Below are positions 27,530 through 35,326 of a DNA stretch of 64,000 nucleotides, in pieces. The stretch covers positions 7,854,501 to 7,918,500 of the forward strand of contig NZ_CP095376.1 of the NCBI RefSeq assembly GCF_023008405.1. The letters run 5' to 3'. Origin of the DNA: Amycolatopsis sp. FBCC-B4732. GTDB lineage: Bacteria; Actinomycetota; Actinomycetes; Mycobacteriales; Pseudonocardiaceae. The first letter of the stretch is position 1, and the number at the start of each line of letters is the position of its first letter. The position numbers were made by a program, and so were the translations under genes. The notes below the pieces were generated by a model. The model searched no databases. It saw nothing but the letters and a program-made list of their open reading frames with translations, and was not told the DNA's origin.

Positions 27530-30439
27530 ATGTGGTTGACCGCTCCCCGCCCCACCTCGGTTTCCGTCCGGTCCGGACCCGCCCGGCTGACCGGCCGCGA
27601 CCCCGAACTGGACGCCATCGTCGACGTGCTCCGGCATCGTCCCGCGGCGGTGCTGATCGAGGGTGAACCCGGCATGGGCCGGACCCGGCTGCTCGCGGAG
27701 ATCGGGCGGCGCAAGGAGTTCGACGGCGGCCGCGTGCTCACCGGCGCCTGCCAGCCGCTGCGGGAACCCTTTCCCTACGGGCCCGTCCTGGAAGCGCTTC
27801 GCGCGGTCGGCGACACGCCGCTCGGCCCGCTCAGCCCCGTCGCCGGCGTGCTGCGGCCGTTGCTGCCGGAGCTCGCGGAAGCGCTTCCCCCGCGCCCCGA
27901 GCCGCTCGACGACCCGGTCGCCGAGCGGCACCGCGTCTTCCGCGCGGTGCGGGAGCTCCTGGCCGCCTGCGGGCCGGCGCTCGTGCTGATCGACGACCTC
28001 CAGTGGGCCGACGAGGACACCCGCGACCTCATGCGGTTCCTCGCCGGCGCGATGCCGCCGGAGCTGGCGGTCGTCGCCACCTACCGGTCCGCCACCGACG
28101 TCCGGCCCGGCCCGCTGGGTGCGCCGTTCCGGACCGACCCCGCCGTGTACTCCGCCCGGGTGGCGCTGGGCGCGCTCGACGTCGCCGCCGTGCGCGCGCT
28201 GGCCGTCGAAATCCTCGAACTGCCCCGCGTCACCGACGAGTTCGCCGCGAAGCTGCACGAGTGCACCGCCGGGATCCCGTTCGTGGTCGAAGAAACCTTG
28301 CGGGCGCTCAAGGAAGCGGCCGAGCGGCTGCCCGTCGGCGAAGTGCTTTCCGACCGGTTGCTGGAGAACCTCGAGGTGCCGGTGCTGCTGCGGGAGGCCG
28401 TCACCGAACGGCTCGCCGCGCTGCCCGACCCGGCCGTCCGGCTGGCCGGCGCGGCCGCGGTGCTCGGCGTCGGCGCCGAAGCCGCCGTGCTCGGCGAGCT
28501 GGCCGGGCTCGCCGACGACCTGCTCCGGACAGCGCTGCTCGCCGCGTTGTCCGGCGGCGTGCTCGGCGAAGTCGGCGACGGCAAGTACGGCTTCCGGCAC
28601 CCGCTGGCGCGCAAGGCGGTCTACGACACGGTCAGCGGACCCGAACGCGCTTTGCTGCACGCGCAGGCGATCCGCGTGCTCGCCGCGCAGCCGTCCCCGC
28701 CGCTCACGCTGCTGGCCCGGCACTCCCGCGCGGCCGGCCGCGTCGACCAGTGGCGGCACTACGCGGAAGCGGCCGCGGACGAGGCCATCGCCCGCGGCGA
28801 GACGTCCCGGGCGATCGACCTGCTGCAGTCGGTGCTCGCCGAACCCGGCCCGGCGCAGGCGGACGCCGGGCGCGTGGCGGGCAAGCTGAGCCAGGTCGCG
28901 CTGCGGGGTTTCCGCCCCGACGTGATCGGCACGCTCGAGCGCGTCCTGGAAGAGGTGGCGCTGCCGCCGTCGGTCCGCGGCTCGATCCGGCTGAGCCTGG
29001 GCATGCTGCTGGTCCGGACCATCGGCGGGCTCGGCCGCGGCCGCCTCGAAGTCGAGCGCGCGATCGGCGAGCTGACCGACCGGCCCGACCTCGCCGCGCG
29101 CGGGATCACGCTGCTGGCCCAGCCGATCGACGGGCTGACGCCGTTGTCGTGGCACGAATCCTGGCGCGCCCGCGCGGGCGAGGTGTACGAGCGGCTCGAC
29201 GACTCCGAGCTGCGGCTCGCCCTGACCGCCGACCGCATCGCGGCCGCGTCGCACGTCGGCGACGGCTCGGCGTGGGCGGAGTTCGAAGCGCTGTCGGACA
29301 CCGTCGGCACGGTCGCCGAGCGCGTCCAGCTGGCCCGGCTGTGGTGCAACCTCGCCGACGGCCAGTCGTGGGCCGGGCACCTCGAGCGCGCGGACCGGCT
29401 GGTCACCGAGGGCGTCCGGCGCGCGACCGACGCCGGCGCGCTGTACGCGATCGGCCTGATCCAGGGCACCCGCGTCCGGCTCGACTGGGTGCGCGGGCGC
29501 TGGAACGGGCTCGCCGAAGCCGCCGAGCAGCTGCGGGACAGCTACCCGGAACTCGGCCCGATCGTCATGGAGTCGTCCCTGGTGCTCGGCGGGCTCGCGG
29601 CCGTGCGCGGGGAGTTCGCCGCGGCGCAACGGCACCTGGCCGCGGCGAGCGTGCACGCGCCCGACCGCGGGCCGATCCCGGTGGTGCTCTCCGCCGCCGG
29701 CGTGCTGATCTCGGTCCTGCTGGCGACCGACGACGTCGACGGCGCCTGCGCGGCGGCCGACACGGCGGTGGCCGCGGCCGGGCGCAAGGGCGTCTGGATC
29801 TGGGCGGCGGCGCTGGTCCCGGCGGCGGCGCAGGCGTACGCGCGGGCCGGGCGCTGGCCCGAGGCGGACAGCGTGGTCGAGGCGTTCGCGCGCGGCATCG
29901 AGGACCGCGACGCCCCGGTGGCCGCGGCCGCCCTGGTGGCGGGGCGCGCGGTGCTGCTGGAGGCGCGGGGCAAGCACCTGGCCGCGGCGGCGCTGTTCGA
30001 CGAAGCCGCGGCGGGCTACACGGCCCTGCCGATGCCCTACCCGGCGACGGGGATGCGGGAGCGGGCCGCGCTGTGCCGGCTGGCGGCGGGCAACCGGGAC
30101 GCCGTCGAGGAGCTGACGGCGGCCGCGGAGGCGTACGAGCAGCTGGGCGCGACCCGCGACGCCGGCCGCTGCCGTCACCAGCTGCGCGAGCACGGCGCTT
30201 GGGCGCCTTCGCAACGCGGGCGGCGCGGCTACGGAAGCGAGCTGTCGCCGCGGGAACGCGAAGTCGCGCGGATGCTCGCGGAGGGGCGGACGAACCGCGA
30301 GATCGCCGACGGGCTGTTCCTGTCCCCGCGGACGGTGGAGCAGCACGTGGCGAAGGTGCTCCGGAAGCTCGGCGCGCGCTCACGCACGGACGTGGCCCGC
30401 AAACTGCCCGGAGACTTCGCCACCGCCCCCGCCGGCTGA
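27530..30439 (+). CDS. Large LuxR-family ATPase regulator (LAL type)
   Basis: At 969 residues it has the usual LAL layout: N-terminal AAA/NTPase domain (about 20-250), a helical TPR-like middle, and a C-terminal LuxR HTH (about 900-962: LSPREREVARMLAEGRTNREIADGLFLSPRTVEQHVAKVLRKLG, quoted by its two ends LSPREREVARML and TVEQHVAKVL). The P-loop reads GEPGMGRTR (45-53), where the invariant Lys is Arg. Walker B ALVLIDDLQWAD is intact. LAL proteins often activate secondary-metabolite or catabolic genes. The ATG at 27530 follows GGAGGTCAT, better than the GTG at 27506. Its target is unknown. A palindrome follows the stop codon. Confidence 0.9.
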   Translation: MWLTAPRPTSVSVRSGPARLTGRDPELDAIVDVLRHRPAAVLIEGEPGMGRTRLLAEIGRRKEFDGGRVLTGACQPLREPFPYGPVLEALRAVGDTPLGPLSPVAGVLRPLLPELAEALPPRPEPLDDPVAERHRVFRAVRELLAACGPALVLIDDLQWADEDTRDLMRFLAGAMPPELAVVATYRSATDVRPGPLGAPFRTDPAVYSARVALGALDVAAVRALAVEILELPRVTDEFAAKLHECTAGIPFVVEETLRALKEAAERLPVGEVLSDRLLENLEVPVLLREAVTERLAALPDPAVRLAGAAAVLGVGAEAAVLGELAGLADDLLRTALLAALSGGVLGEVGDGKYGFRHPLARKAVYDTVSGPERALLHAQAIRVLAAQPSPPLTLLARHSRAAGRVDQWRHYAEAAADEAIARGETSRAIDLLQSVLAEPGPAQADAGRVAGKLSQVALRGFRPDVIGTLERVLEEVALPPSVRGSIRLSLGMLLVRTIGGLGRGRLEVERAIGELTDRPDLAARGITLLAQPIDGLTPLSWHESWRARAGEVYERLDDSELRLALTADRIAAASHVGDGSAWAEFEALSDTVGTVAERVQLARLWCNLADGQSWAGHLERADRLVTEGVRRATDAGALYAIGLIQGTRVRLDWVRGRWNGLAEAAEQLRDSYPELGPIVMESSLVLGGLAAVRGEFAAAQRHLAAASVHAPDRGPIPVVLSAAGVLISVLLATDDVDGACAAADTAVAAAGRKGVWIWAAALVPAAAQAYARAGRWPEADSVVEAFARGIEDRDAPVAAAALVAGRAVLLEARGKHLAAAALFDEAAAGYTALPMPYPATGMRERAALCRLAAGNRDAVEELTAAAEAYEQLGATRDAGRCRHQLREHGAWAPSQRGRRGYGSELSPREREVARMLAEGRTNREIADGLFLSPRTVEQHVAKVLRKLGARSRTDVARKLPGDFATAPAG

Positions 30440-30447
30440 CCCGAGGC

Positions 30448-30469
30448 CGCACTTTCACGTGAAAGTGCG
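30448..30469. repeat. Perfect 22-bp palindrome, copy 1
   Basis: CGCACTTTCAC followed directly by its complement: a perfect dyad with centre CACGTG, 9 bases after the LuxR stop codon. It may act as a terminator hairpin and/or an operator. Confidence 0.8.
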
Positions 30470-30482
30470 GACCTGGGGGCGT

Positions 30483-30500
30483 CACTTTCACGTGAAAGTG
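30483..30500. promoter_or_regulatory. Perfect 18-bp palindrome, copy 2, overlapping a -35 region
   Basis: CACTTTCACGTGAAAGTG, the same core as copy 1, centred 33 bp downstream of it. It ends 12 bp before the -10 box TAGCGT at 30513-30518, so it covers the -35 region of the next gene. That position suits a repressor operator. Confidence 0.6.
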
Positions 30501-30512
30501 CGCGGGAAGGCC

Positions 30513-30518
30513 TAGCGT
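30513..30518 (+). promoter_or_regulatory. -10 box of the 30.5-kb membrane gene, probably leaderless
   Basis: TAGCGT ends 6 bases before the GTG at 30525. Confidence 0.5.
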
Positions 30519-30524
30519 GAGCCG

Positions 30525-31196
30525 GTGACAGAAGAGGCACTTCCCGCGTGGCGCCGGCGGACGTCCGGCGAGACCCGCTGGCCCGCGATGGGCGTCGTCG
30601 TGGCCACGCTCGTGCTGCAGGTCGCCCTGCCCGACGACATGGCCCTGCACCCGCAGTGGCTGCTGCCCGCCGTGTCCGCGCTGCTCGTGGTGGCGCTGCT
30701 GCTGGTCAACCCGGGCCGGATGTCGCAGTTCAGCGCGGTCGAGCGGGTCATCTCGCTGCTGCTGGTCGCCGCCGTGACGGCGGTGAACGCCGGCTCCGCG
30801 GTGACCCTCGTCTACCGCATCGCGGCCGGCACGATCGGCGACCACGCCGGCGCCGTGCTGGTCACCGGCGGCATCGTCTACTGGACGAACATCGTCGCCT
30901 TCTCCCTCTGGTACTGGGAGTTCGACCGCGGCGGCCCCGGCCGGCGGGCCGCAGGCCGGGCGGAGTTCCCCGACCTGCAGTTCCCGCAGATGGCCGACCC
31001 GGACCTGGCGCACCAGGACTGGGAACCGTCCTATTTGGACTACCTGTACTTTTCGTTCACCAACGCGGCCGCCTTCAGCCCGACGGACGTCATGCCGCTG
31101 CGCATCTGGGCGAAGCTGACGATGATGCTGCAGGCGGTCATCTCGCTGATCCTCGCGGTGATGGTGGTCGCGTGGGCGATCAACAACCTGAAGTAA
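30525..31196 (+). CDS. Polytopic membrane protein with a channel-like C-terminal hairpin
   Basis: This 223-residue protein has about six hydrophobic segments (residues 22-36, 45-62, 73-97, 105-130, then 170-185 and 195-220). The C-terminal third, YLDYLYFSFTNAAAFSPTDVMPLRIWAKLTMMLQ (key parts YFSFTNAAAFSPTDV and RIWAKLTMM) followed by a last helix, resembles the pore-loop plus inner helix of DUF1345 and two-TM ion-channel proteins: a hydrophobic re-entrant segment, a TDV in the place of a selectivity filter, and a basic elbow. Channel activity is inference. Transcription probably starts at the GTG itself, directly downstream of a palindromic operator. The LytTR regulator gene follows 72 bp later. 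Confidence 0.75.
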   Translation: MTEEALPAWRRRTSGETRWPAMGVVVATLVLQVALPDDMALHPQWLLPAVSALLVVALLLVNPGRMSQFSAVERVISLLLVAAVTAVNAGSAVTLVYRIAAGTIGDHAGAVLVTGGIVYWTNIVAFSLWYWEFDRGGPGRRAAGRAEFPDLQFPQMADPDLAHQDWEPSYLDYLYFSFTNAAAFSPTDVMPLRIWAKLTMMLQAVISLILAVMVVAWAINNLK

Positions 31197-31268
31197 CTGT
31201 CCACTTCCTGACAATTGACCGCCACCCGAACCTCGGCGACCCTGGAACCCGGACCGACCGAGGGACGC

Positions 31269-32159
31269 ATGACCGAGCAGAACGACGACGTGGTCAACCA
31301 GGTGGAGGGCGACGCCGCGACCGCCGTTCAGATGCGTGACGTCCGGGGGCACGTCTACGTGAATTCGCAGGTGTTCACCAGTGCGGAGCCGGCGTCGAGT
31401 CCGAGGCCGGGCCGGTTGACCGTGCTGGCGGTCGACGACGAAGCTCCCGCGCTGGAAGAGATCGTCCACCTGCTGCGCTCGAACCCGCGGGTCGGCAAGG
31501 TCGACGGGGTCTCGGACGCACTCACCGCGACGCGGTACATCCACGAGGTCCTGCGGCAGAAGGAACCGCTGGACGCGGTGTTCCTGGACATCGAGATGCC
31601 CGGGCTGAACGGTCTCGACCTGGCCCGGATGATCTCCCGGTTCGCCGTGCCGCCCGGGCTGGTGTTCGTCACCGCGTGGCAGAAACACGCGGTGGAGGCC
31701 TTCGAGCTCGAAGCCGTCGACTACCTGCTCAAGCCGGTCCGCACGGACCGTCTCGCCGACACCGTGCGCAAGCTGCTCGACCGCGCCTCGCCGCACGAGA
31801 GCGAACCACCCGGGGATCCGCTGATCCCCGTGGAACGCGCCGGCGTCGAAGCGTTCCTCCGGCTCTCCGAGGTGTGCCTGGCCGAGCTGGACGGTGACCA
31901 CGCCCGGCTCACCACTGCCGAAGGCGAGTTCTCGGTGCGGGTTCCGGTTTCGGTGCTGACCGCCGACTGGGCCGCGGCCGGGTTCGTGCGGGTCGACGAG
32001 CGGCACTGGGTGGCCGTCGAGCACGTCGAAAACGTCCGGCTGGCCGACCGGACGATGACCGTCCAAGCCGCGGGCCGAAGTCTCGAAGTCGGCCCCGAAC
32101 ACCTCCGCGAGGCGCGCAGCTTGCTGGTCCGCTCGCGACGGCGGCCGGAACGCCACTGA
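31269..32159 (+). CDS. LytTR-type response regulator with unusual N-terminal extension
   Basis: This 296-residue protein has three parts. Residues 1-48 are an extension with the string VVNQVEGDAATAVQMRDV and then RGHVYVN, which looks like the short amyloid signalling motifs (RHIM-like, V-Q-x-x-x-V-x-G) found at N-termini of actinobacterial NLR-type and effector proteins. Residues 49-165 are a CheY-like receiver (VLAVDDEAPALEE; phosphoacceptor D107 in FLDIEMPGLNG; Thr in FVTAW; Lys in LLKPVRTD). Residues about 190-290 are a LytTR DNA-binding domain (VCLAELDGDHARLTTAEGEF, FVRVDERHWVAVEHV). The ATG follows AGGGA. The next gene, one base after the stop, is a LytS-like kinase that lacks its key residues, so the regulator may not be a classical phosphorelay output. 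Confidence 0.88.
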   Translation: MTEQNDDVVNQVEGDAATAVQMRDVRGHVYVNSQVFTSAEPASSPRPGRLTVLAVDDEAPALEEIVHLLRSNPRVGKVDGVSDALTATRYIHEVLRQKEPLDAVFLDIEMPGLNGLDLARMISRFAVPPGLVFVTAWQKHAVEAFELEAVDYLLKPVRTDRLADTVRKLLDRASPHESEPPGDPLIPVERAGVEAFLRLSEVCLAELDGDHARLTTAEGEFSVRVPVSVLTADWAAAGFVRVDERHWVAVEHVENVRLADRTMTVQAAGRSLEVGPEHLREARSLLVRSRRRPERH

Positions 32160-32160
32160 C

Positions 32161-33318
32161 GTGCCGGACGTCACGGGGGTCTCGGCGCTCCTCTGGCTCG
32201 TGACGGCCCTGTGCTTGGTGCGCCGCTGGCAGGCCGCGGCCGACTGGCACCGCCACGCCGTTCCCGACCCCGTCCGAGAGCGGATCTTCGCCGTTCTCGC
32301 GGTGATCCGGCAGTTCCGCCGCGGCCTCGACGCCGAAAACGCCGCCCGGTTGCGCACGTTGCTCGACGTGCCCGCCGTGGTGATCGTCGACGCGGAAGGC
32401 ACCCTCGGCTGGAACGGCGAGGTGGCCCACGAGCACATCGAGCAGGCCCCGGCGCTCGTCGCGAGAGCGCTGGCGACCGGGGTGGCCAAGCCGGTATCCC
32501 AGGCGATCTCCTGCGGTGACCGGTCCTGTCCGGCGCGATACGCGATGATCGTGCCGCTCAAGGTGGACGACGAAATCCGGGCGGCTCTGGTCGTCTACTC
32601 GGCGGAAAAGTCCGCCGACCGGAACGAGGTGCTGCGGGCGGTGGCGGGCCTGATCTCCGACCAGCTGAGCATCGGCGAATGGGAACGGTCCGAGGCACCC
32701 GGTTACGAAGCGCCCCTTTTCCCGCTCCCGAGCCCGATCCCGGCGATGTTCGTTTCGCAGTCGCTCGCCGCGGTGGGAGCGCTGACGAAGACGGACCCGG
32801 AAGGGGCGGCCGACCTGCTGCGCGAGTTCGCCGATTTCCTGCGCTACCGCTCCCGGCAGTACGGGGAGTTCGCGGAGCTGGCCGAGGAGGTGCGGTGCGT
32901 CGACCAGTACCTCGTCCTGGCGCGCATCCAGCTCGGCGACCGGCTGACCGCGGTGATGGACATCGACCCCGAGGTGCTGCCGTTCAAGGTGCCGTTCCTG
33001 TGCCTGCAGCCGCTGGTCGAACTGGCCGTGCAGCACGCGCCCGGTCCGCGGCTGACGATCGTCGTCGCGGACTCGGCTGCGGACGTCGTCCTCAGCGTCG
33101 AGCACGAAGATCCCCGGCTGGCTTATCATAACGTTCCCCGGTTCGACGCCGAGCGACCGTGGTGGGAGACGCGCCGGATCGGCGGCTACCTGGGTGTCTC
33201 GGACCTTCCCGCGCTGCGACGGCGACTCGGACGCCTCTACGGGGACGACTACGCGCTCGAAGTGGACGTGCGAGCCGAGGTGAGCACGAAGGTCACCGTG
33301 CGGCTGCCGAAGTCCTGA
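32161..33318 (+). CDS. Degenerate LytS-type sensor kinase
   Basis: This 385-residue protein starts with GTG one base after the response regulator stop. It has one N-terminal membrane segment (about 8-22), a GAF-like sensor domain (about 40-170, with the Cys pair C118/C123 in SCGDRSCPARYAMIVPL) and a His_kinase/HATPase region (about 190-385). Flanking sequence is typical (DLLREFADFLRYR, FAELAEEVRCVDQYLVLARIQLGDRL, VPFLCLQPLVE). But the phosphoacceptor box, normally PHFIYNSL, reads AMFVSQSL (M196 for His, Q200 for Asn), and the N-box Asn is Leu288 (QPLVELAVQH). Kinase activity is therefore unlikely. It may act as a scaffold, a ligand-gated partner or a dominant inhibitor of the regulator. Confidence 0.85.
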   Translation: MPDVTGVSALLWLVTALCLVRRWQAAADWHRHAVPDPVRERIFAVLAVIRQFRRGLDAENAARLRTLLDVPAVVIVDAEGTLGWNGEVAHEHIEQAPALVARALATGVAKPVSQAISCGDRSCPARYAMIVPLKVDDEIRAALVVYSAEKSADRNEVLRAVAGLISDQLSIGEWERSEAPGYEAPLFPLPSPIPAMFVSQSLAAVGALTKTDPEGAADLLREFADFLRYRSRQYGEFAELAEEVRCVDQYLVLARIQLGDRLTAVMDIDPEVLPFKVPFLCLQPLVELAVQHAPGPRLTIVVADSAADVVLSVEHEDPRLAYHNVPRFDAERPWWETRRIGGYLGVSDLPALRRRLGRLYGDDYALEVDVRAEVSTKVTVRLPKS

Positions 33319-33349
33319 CGCCCCCGGTGGTCCCCGGGGGCGTCAGGAC
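33312..33349. terminator. Terminator overlapping the kinase stop codon
   Basis: A perfect 16-bp stem, GTCCTGACGCCCCCGG (33312-33327) and its complement (33334-33349), with a 6-base loop. The kinase TGA is in the left arm. It lies just before the convergent G1 peptidase stop, so it probably works both ways. Confidence 0.85.
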
Positions 33350-33351
33350 GT

Positions 33352-34077
33352 TCAGTGGCGCGAGATCGTGAAGCTCTGCCCGTCCGAGCCGATCGCGCCC
33401 GGGATCCACGTGTTCGTGCCGCGGTCGTCGGCGTTCAGCGCGGACGGGCTGGTCGAGGCCAGGTTCGTGCCGTTGAACTTGACGCCGGTGAACGTGATGC
33501 CGCCGGAGATCGTCGGGTAGGAGTCGGTCGGGGACTCGATGATCGCTTCCGCCGAGGCGTGCTTCGACGTCAGGGACTTCGTCGTCGTCTTGGTCCAGCC
33601 CTTGGTCGTGTCGGACAGGTCCAGGCGGTAGGTGTTGGTGGCCGTGCGGGTCACCGTCGCGGTGATGTGGTCGCCCGCGCCGACCGACACGTTGTAGTAC
33701 ACCGGGGCCGCCGGGTACATCTCGTACCAGGCCGAATACACCGGGTGCCCGCTGGAGCAGTCCGTCTCGACGCCGGTCTGTTCCACTGTGGACGATCCGT
33801 CGCCGTCGATGCCGACCCAGGGCGCGAAGAGGTCGTTGCTCGACCGGCACGTCACGGTCGGCTCGGTCCAGCTCGCCGTCGCCGTGGTGAAGCTGCCGAA
33901 ACTCACGTAGCCGCCCCAGTTGCCGCCGGAGAACTGGTGGCCGTGCCGGTTTCCGTCAAAAGAGTGAGAGCCGTACTCGACCGCGGCGTGCGCGGTACCC
34001 GAGACGGCCAAGCCGGCGGCAGCTGCCGCGACCGCGGCGAGGACTCGGACAGCGCGCGACGAAAGGATTCTGGACAT
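33352..34077 (-). CDS. Secreted G1-family (eqolisin-type) glutamic endopeptidase
   Basis: This 241-residue exported protein has a signal peptide (1-32, cleavage near AHA-AVEYG) and a short pro-segment, then a beta-sandwich domain of peptidase family G1. Family landmarks: NWGGYV, TASWTEPTVTC, APWVGIDG, the catalytic Gln in STVEQTGVETDC, AWYEMYPAAP, and the catalytic Glu in AEAIIESP. These acid proteases were first known from fungi and are also found in actinomycetes. The start is preceded by GGGGACTCC-type sequence on the plus strand; the ATG at 34077 begins a clear signal peptide. Single gene. Confidence 0.85.
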   Translation of the reverse strand: MSRILSSRAVRVLAAVAAAAAGLAVSGTAHAAVEYGSHSFDGNRHGHQFSGGNWGGYVSFGSFTTATASWTEPTVTCRSSNDLFAPWVGIDGDGSSTVEQTGVETDCSSGHPVYSAWYEMYPAAPVYYNVSVGAGDHITATVTRTATNTYRLDLSDTTKGWTKTTTKSLTSKHASAEAIIESPTDSYPTISGGITFTGVKFNGTNLASTSPSALNADDRGTNTWIPGAIGSDGQSFTISRH

Positions 34078-34187
34078 GCGGGGACTCCGTTCACCGATGG
34101 GGACCGGGAAAACCGTTCCCCAAGTGTTGGAGCCGCACGAAAAAGAAGGTAGCTACTTTCGCATGGTCTTCCCATTGCCCGAAAAAG

Positions 34188-34230
34188 ACCCGTAAAGGCC
34201 TCCACGGGGGAAAGAGGCCTTTACGGGTCG
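34188..34230 (-). terminator. Rho-independent terminator of the ABC transporter operon
   Basis: GACCCGTAAAGGCCTC (34188-34203) pairs perfectly with 34215-34230. On the minus strand the stem is followed by TTTTTC, giving a classical terminator 39 bp after the substrate-binding protein stop. Confidence 0.9.
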
Positions 34231-34269
34231 ATGTCGCTCACCAACCGCCCGGTCAGGTGAGCGGGGCTC

Positions 34270-35325
34270 CTACTGCTGCGCCGCCGCGTGCGCGGCGTCC
34301 ACGAACTTCGTCGTGTACGTCTGCGAAAGGTCGATCTTGTCCTTCTTCGGCTTGACGTTGCTCGACGACTCGCCCAGCACCTTCAGCACGTTCTGCGCGC
34401 CCGCGGGGTCCATCCGGCCGTCCTTCGTGAACATCGGCAAGCTGTCCTTGAGCGACTTCACGTACAGCGCCTTGTCCCCGCCGGCGAACGACGGCGGCAT
34501 GGTGTCGGCGACTTGTTCCGGTGTGTGCGTCGAAATCCACTTCAGGGTCTCGACGTACGCGTTGGCCAGTTTCTGCACGATGTCCGGATAGCGCTTCACG
34601 ATTTCGCAGCCCATGTACAGCGAACTCGCCGGGTACAAACCACCCAAAGCGGCTTTCGTGCCTTCGACCGTGCGCATCTCGTAGAGCACCTTGGCCTGAC
34701 CGGTGTTCGTCAGCTGCGCGATCGTCGGGTCGGTGGTCATCCCGGCGTCGATCGAACCCTGGTTCATCGCCGAGATGAACGTCTGCCCGGCGCCGACCTT
34801 GACCGGCGTGTAGTCCTTCGAGCTGACGCCGCCACGCGCGGCCAGCGCCTTCGTCAGGAAGTCCGTCGACGAGCCCAGCGACGTGACGCCGAGGTTGCGG
34901 CCCTTGAAGTCCTTGCCGGACTTGATGTCGCCCGCCTTGCCGGTCGCGACCATCTCGGCCTCGCCCGGCACGTTCGCGAACTGCACGACGCTCTGGATGC
35001 ACTGCTCCTTGGCCTGCAGGTCGATCGTGTGGTCGTAGAACCCGACCACCCCCTGCACCTCGCCGGCCAGCAGCGACGTCTCGGCGTTCGCGCCCGAGGG
35101 CTGGTCGAACAGCTCGACGTCGAGGCCCTGCCGTTTGTACGCACCGATCTGCTGGGCGAGCTGACCCGGCAGGTAGATGACCTTCGAGATGCCGCCGATC
35201 ATGATCTTGATGTGCGGCTGGCCGGTGGTACCGAGAGAGATCTCCCGCGAGTCGCGACACGCCGTGACCCCGGCCAGGGTGACCGTGAGCGCGGCCGCCA
35301 CGGCAACTGCCCGCTTCAGGCGCAT
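34270..35325 (-). CDS. ABC transporter substrate-binding lipoprotein (NMT1/SsuA type)
   Basis: This 351-residue protein has a lipoprotein signal (MRLKRAVAVAAALTVTLAGVTAC, lipobox at Cys23). A type-2 periplasmic-binding fold of the NMT1/THI5-SsuA group follows: IKIMIGGISKVIYLPGQLAQQIGAYKRQGLDVEL, LLAGEVQGVVGFYDHT, DFKGRNLGVTSLGSSTDF, and AMNQGSIDAGMTTDPTIAQL. Members bind sulfonates, taurine, nitrate, pyrimidine precursors or aromatic acids; the ligand here cannot be told. It lies in an operon after the ATPase and permease genes, starting one base after the permease stop. A CitA/CitB-like two-component system is divergent from this operon, which hints at a carboxylate or aromatic acid. Confidence 0.9.
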   Translation of the reverse strand: MRLKRAVAVAAALTVTLAGVTACRDSREISLGTTGQPHIKIMIGGISKVIYLPGQLAQQIGAYKRQGLDVELFDQPSGANAETSLLAGEVQGVVGFYDHTIDLQAKEQCIQSVVQFANVPGEAEMVATGKAGDIKSGKDFKGRNLGVTSLGSSTDFLTKALAARGGVSSKDYTPVKVGAGQTFISAMNQGSIDAGMTTDPTIAQLTNTGQAKVLYEMRTVEGTKAALGGLYPASSLYMGCEIVKRYPDIVQKLANAYVETLKWISTHTPEQVADTMPPSFAGGDKALYVKSLKDSLPMFTKDGRMDPAGAQNVLKVLGESSSNVKPKKDKIDLSQTYTTKFVDAAHAAAQQ

Positions 35326-35326
35326 G

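Noticed and set aside
27479..30346. A 955-codon open frame antisense to the LuxR regulator gene, and similar very long antisense frames at 348-2504, 2655-4157, 4487-5935, 10856-12484 and 29565-32561
   Set aside because: GC-rich third positions remove stops from shadow frames. The encoded strings are Arg/Gly/Ala/His-rich with no domain, and the sense-strand genes have clear motifs.
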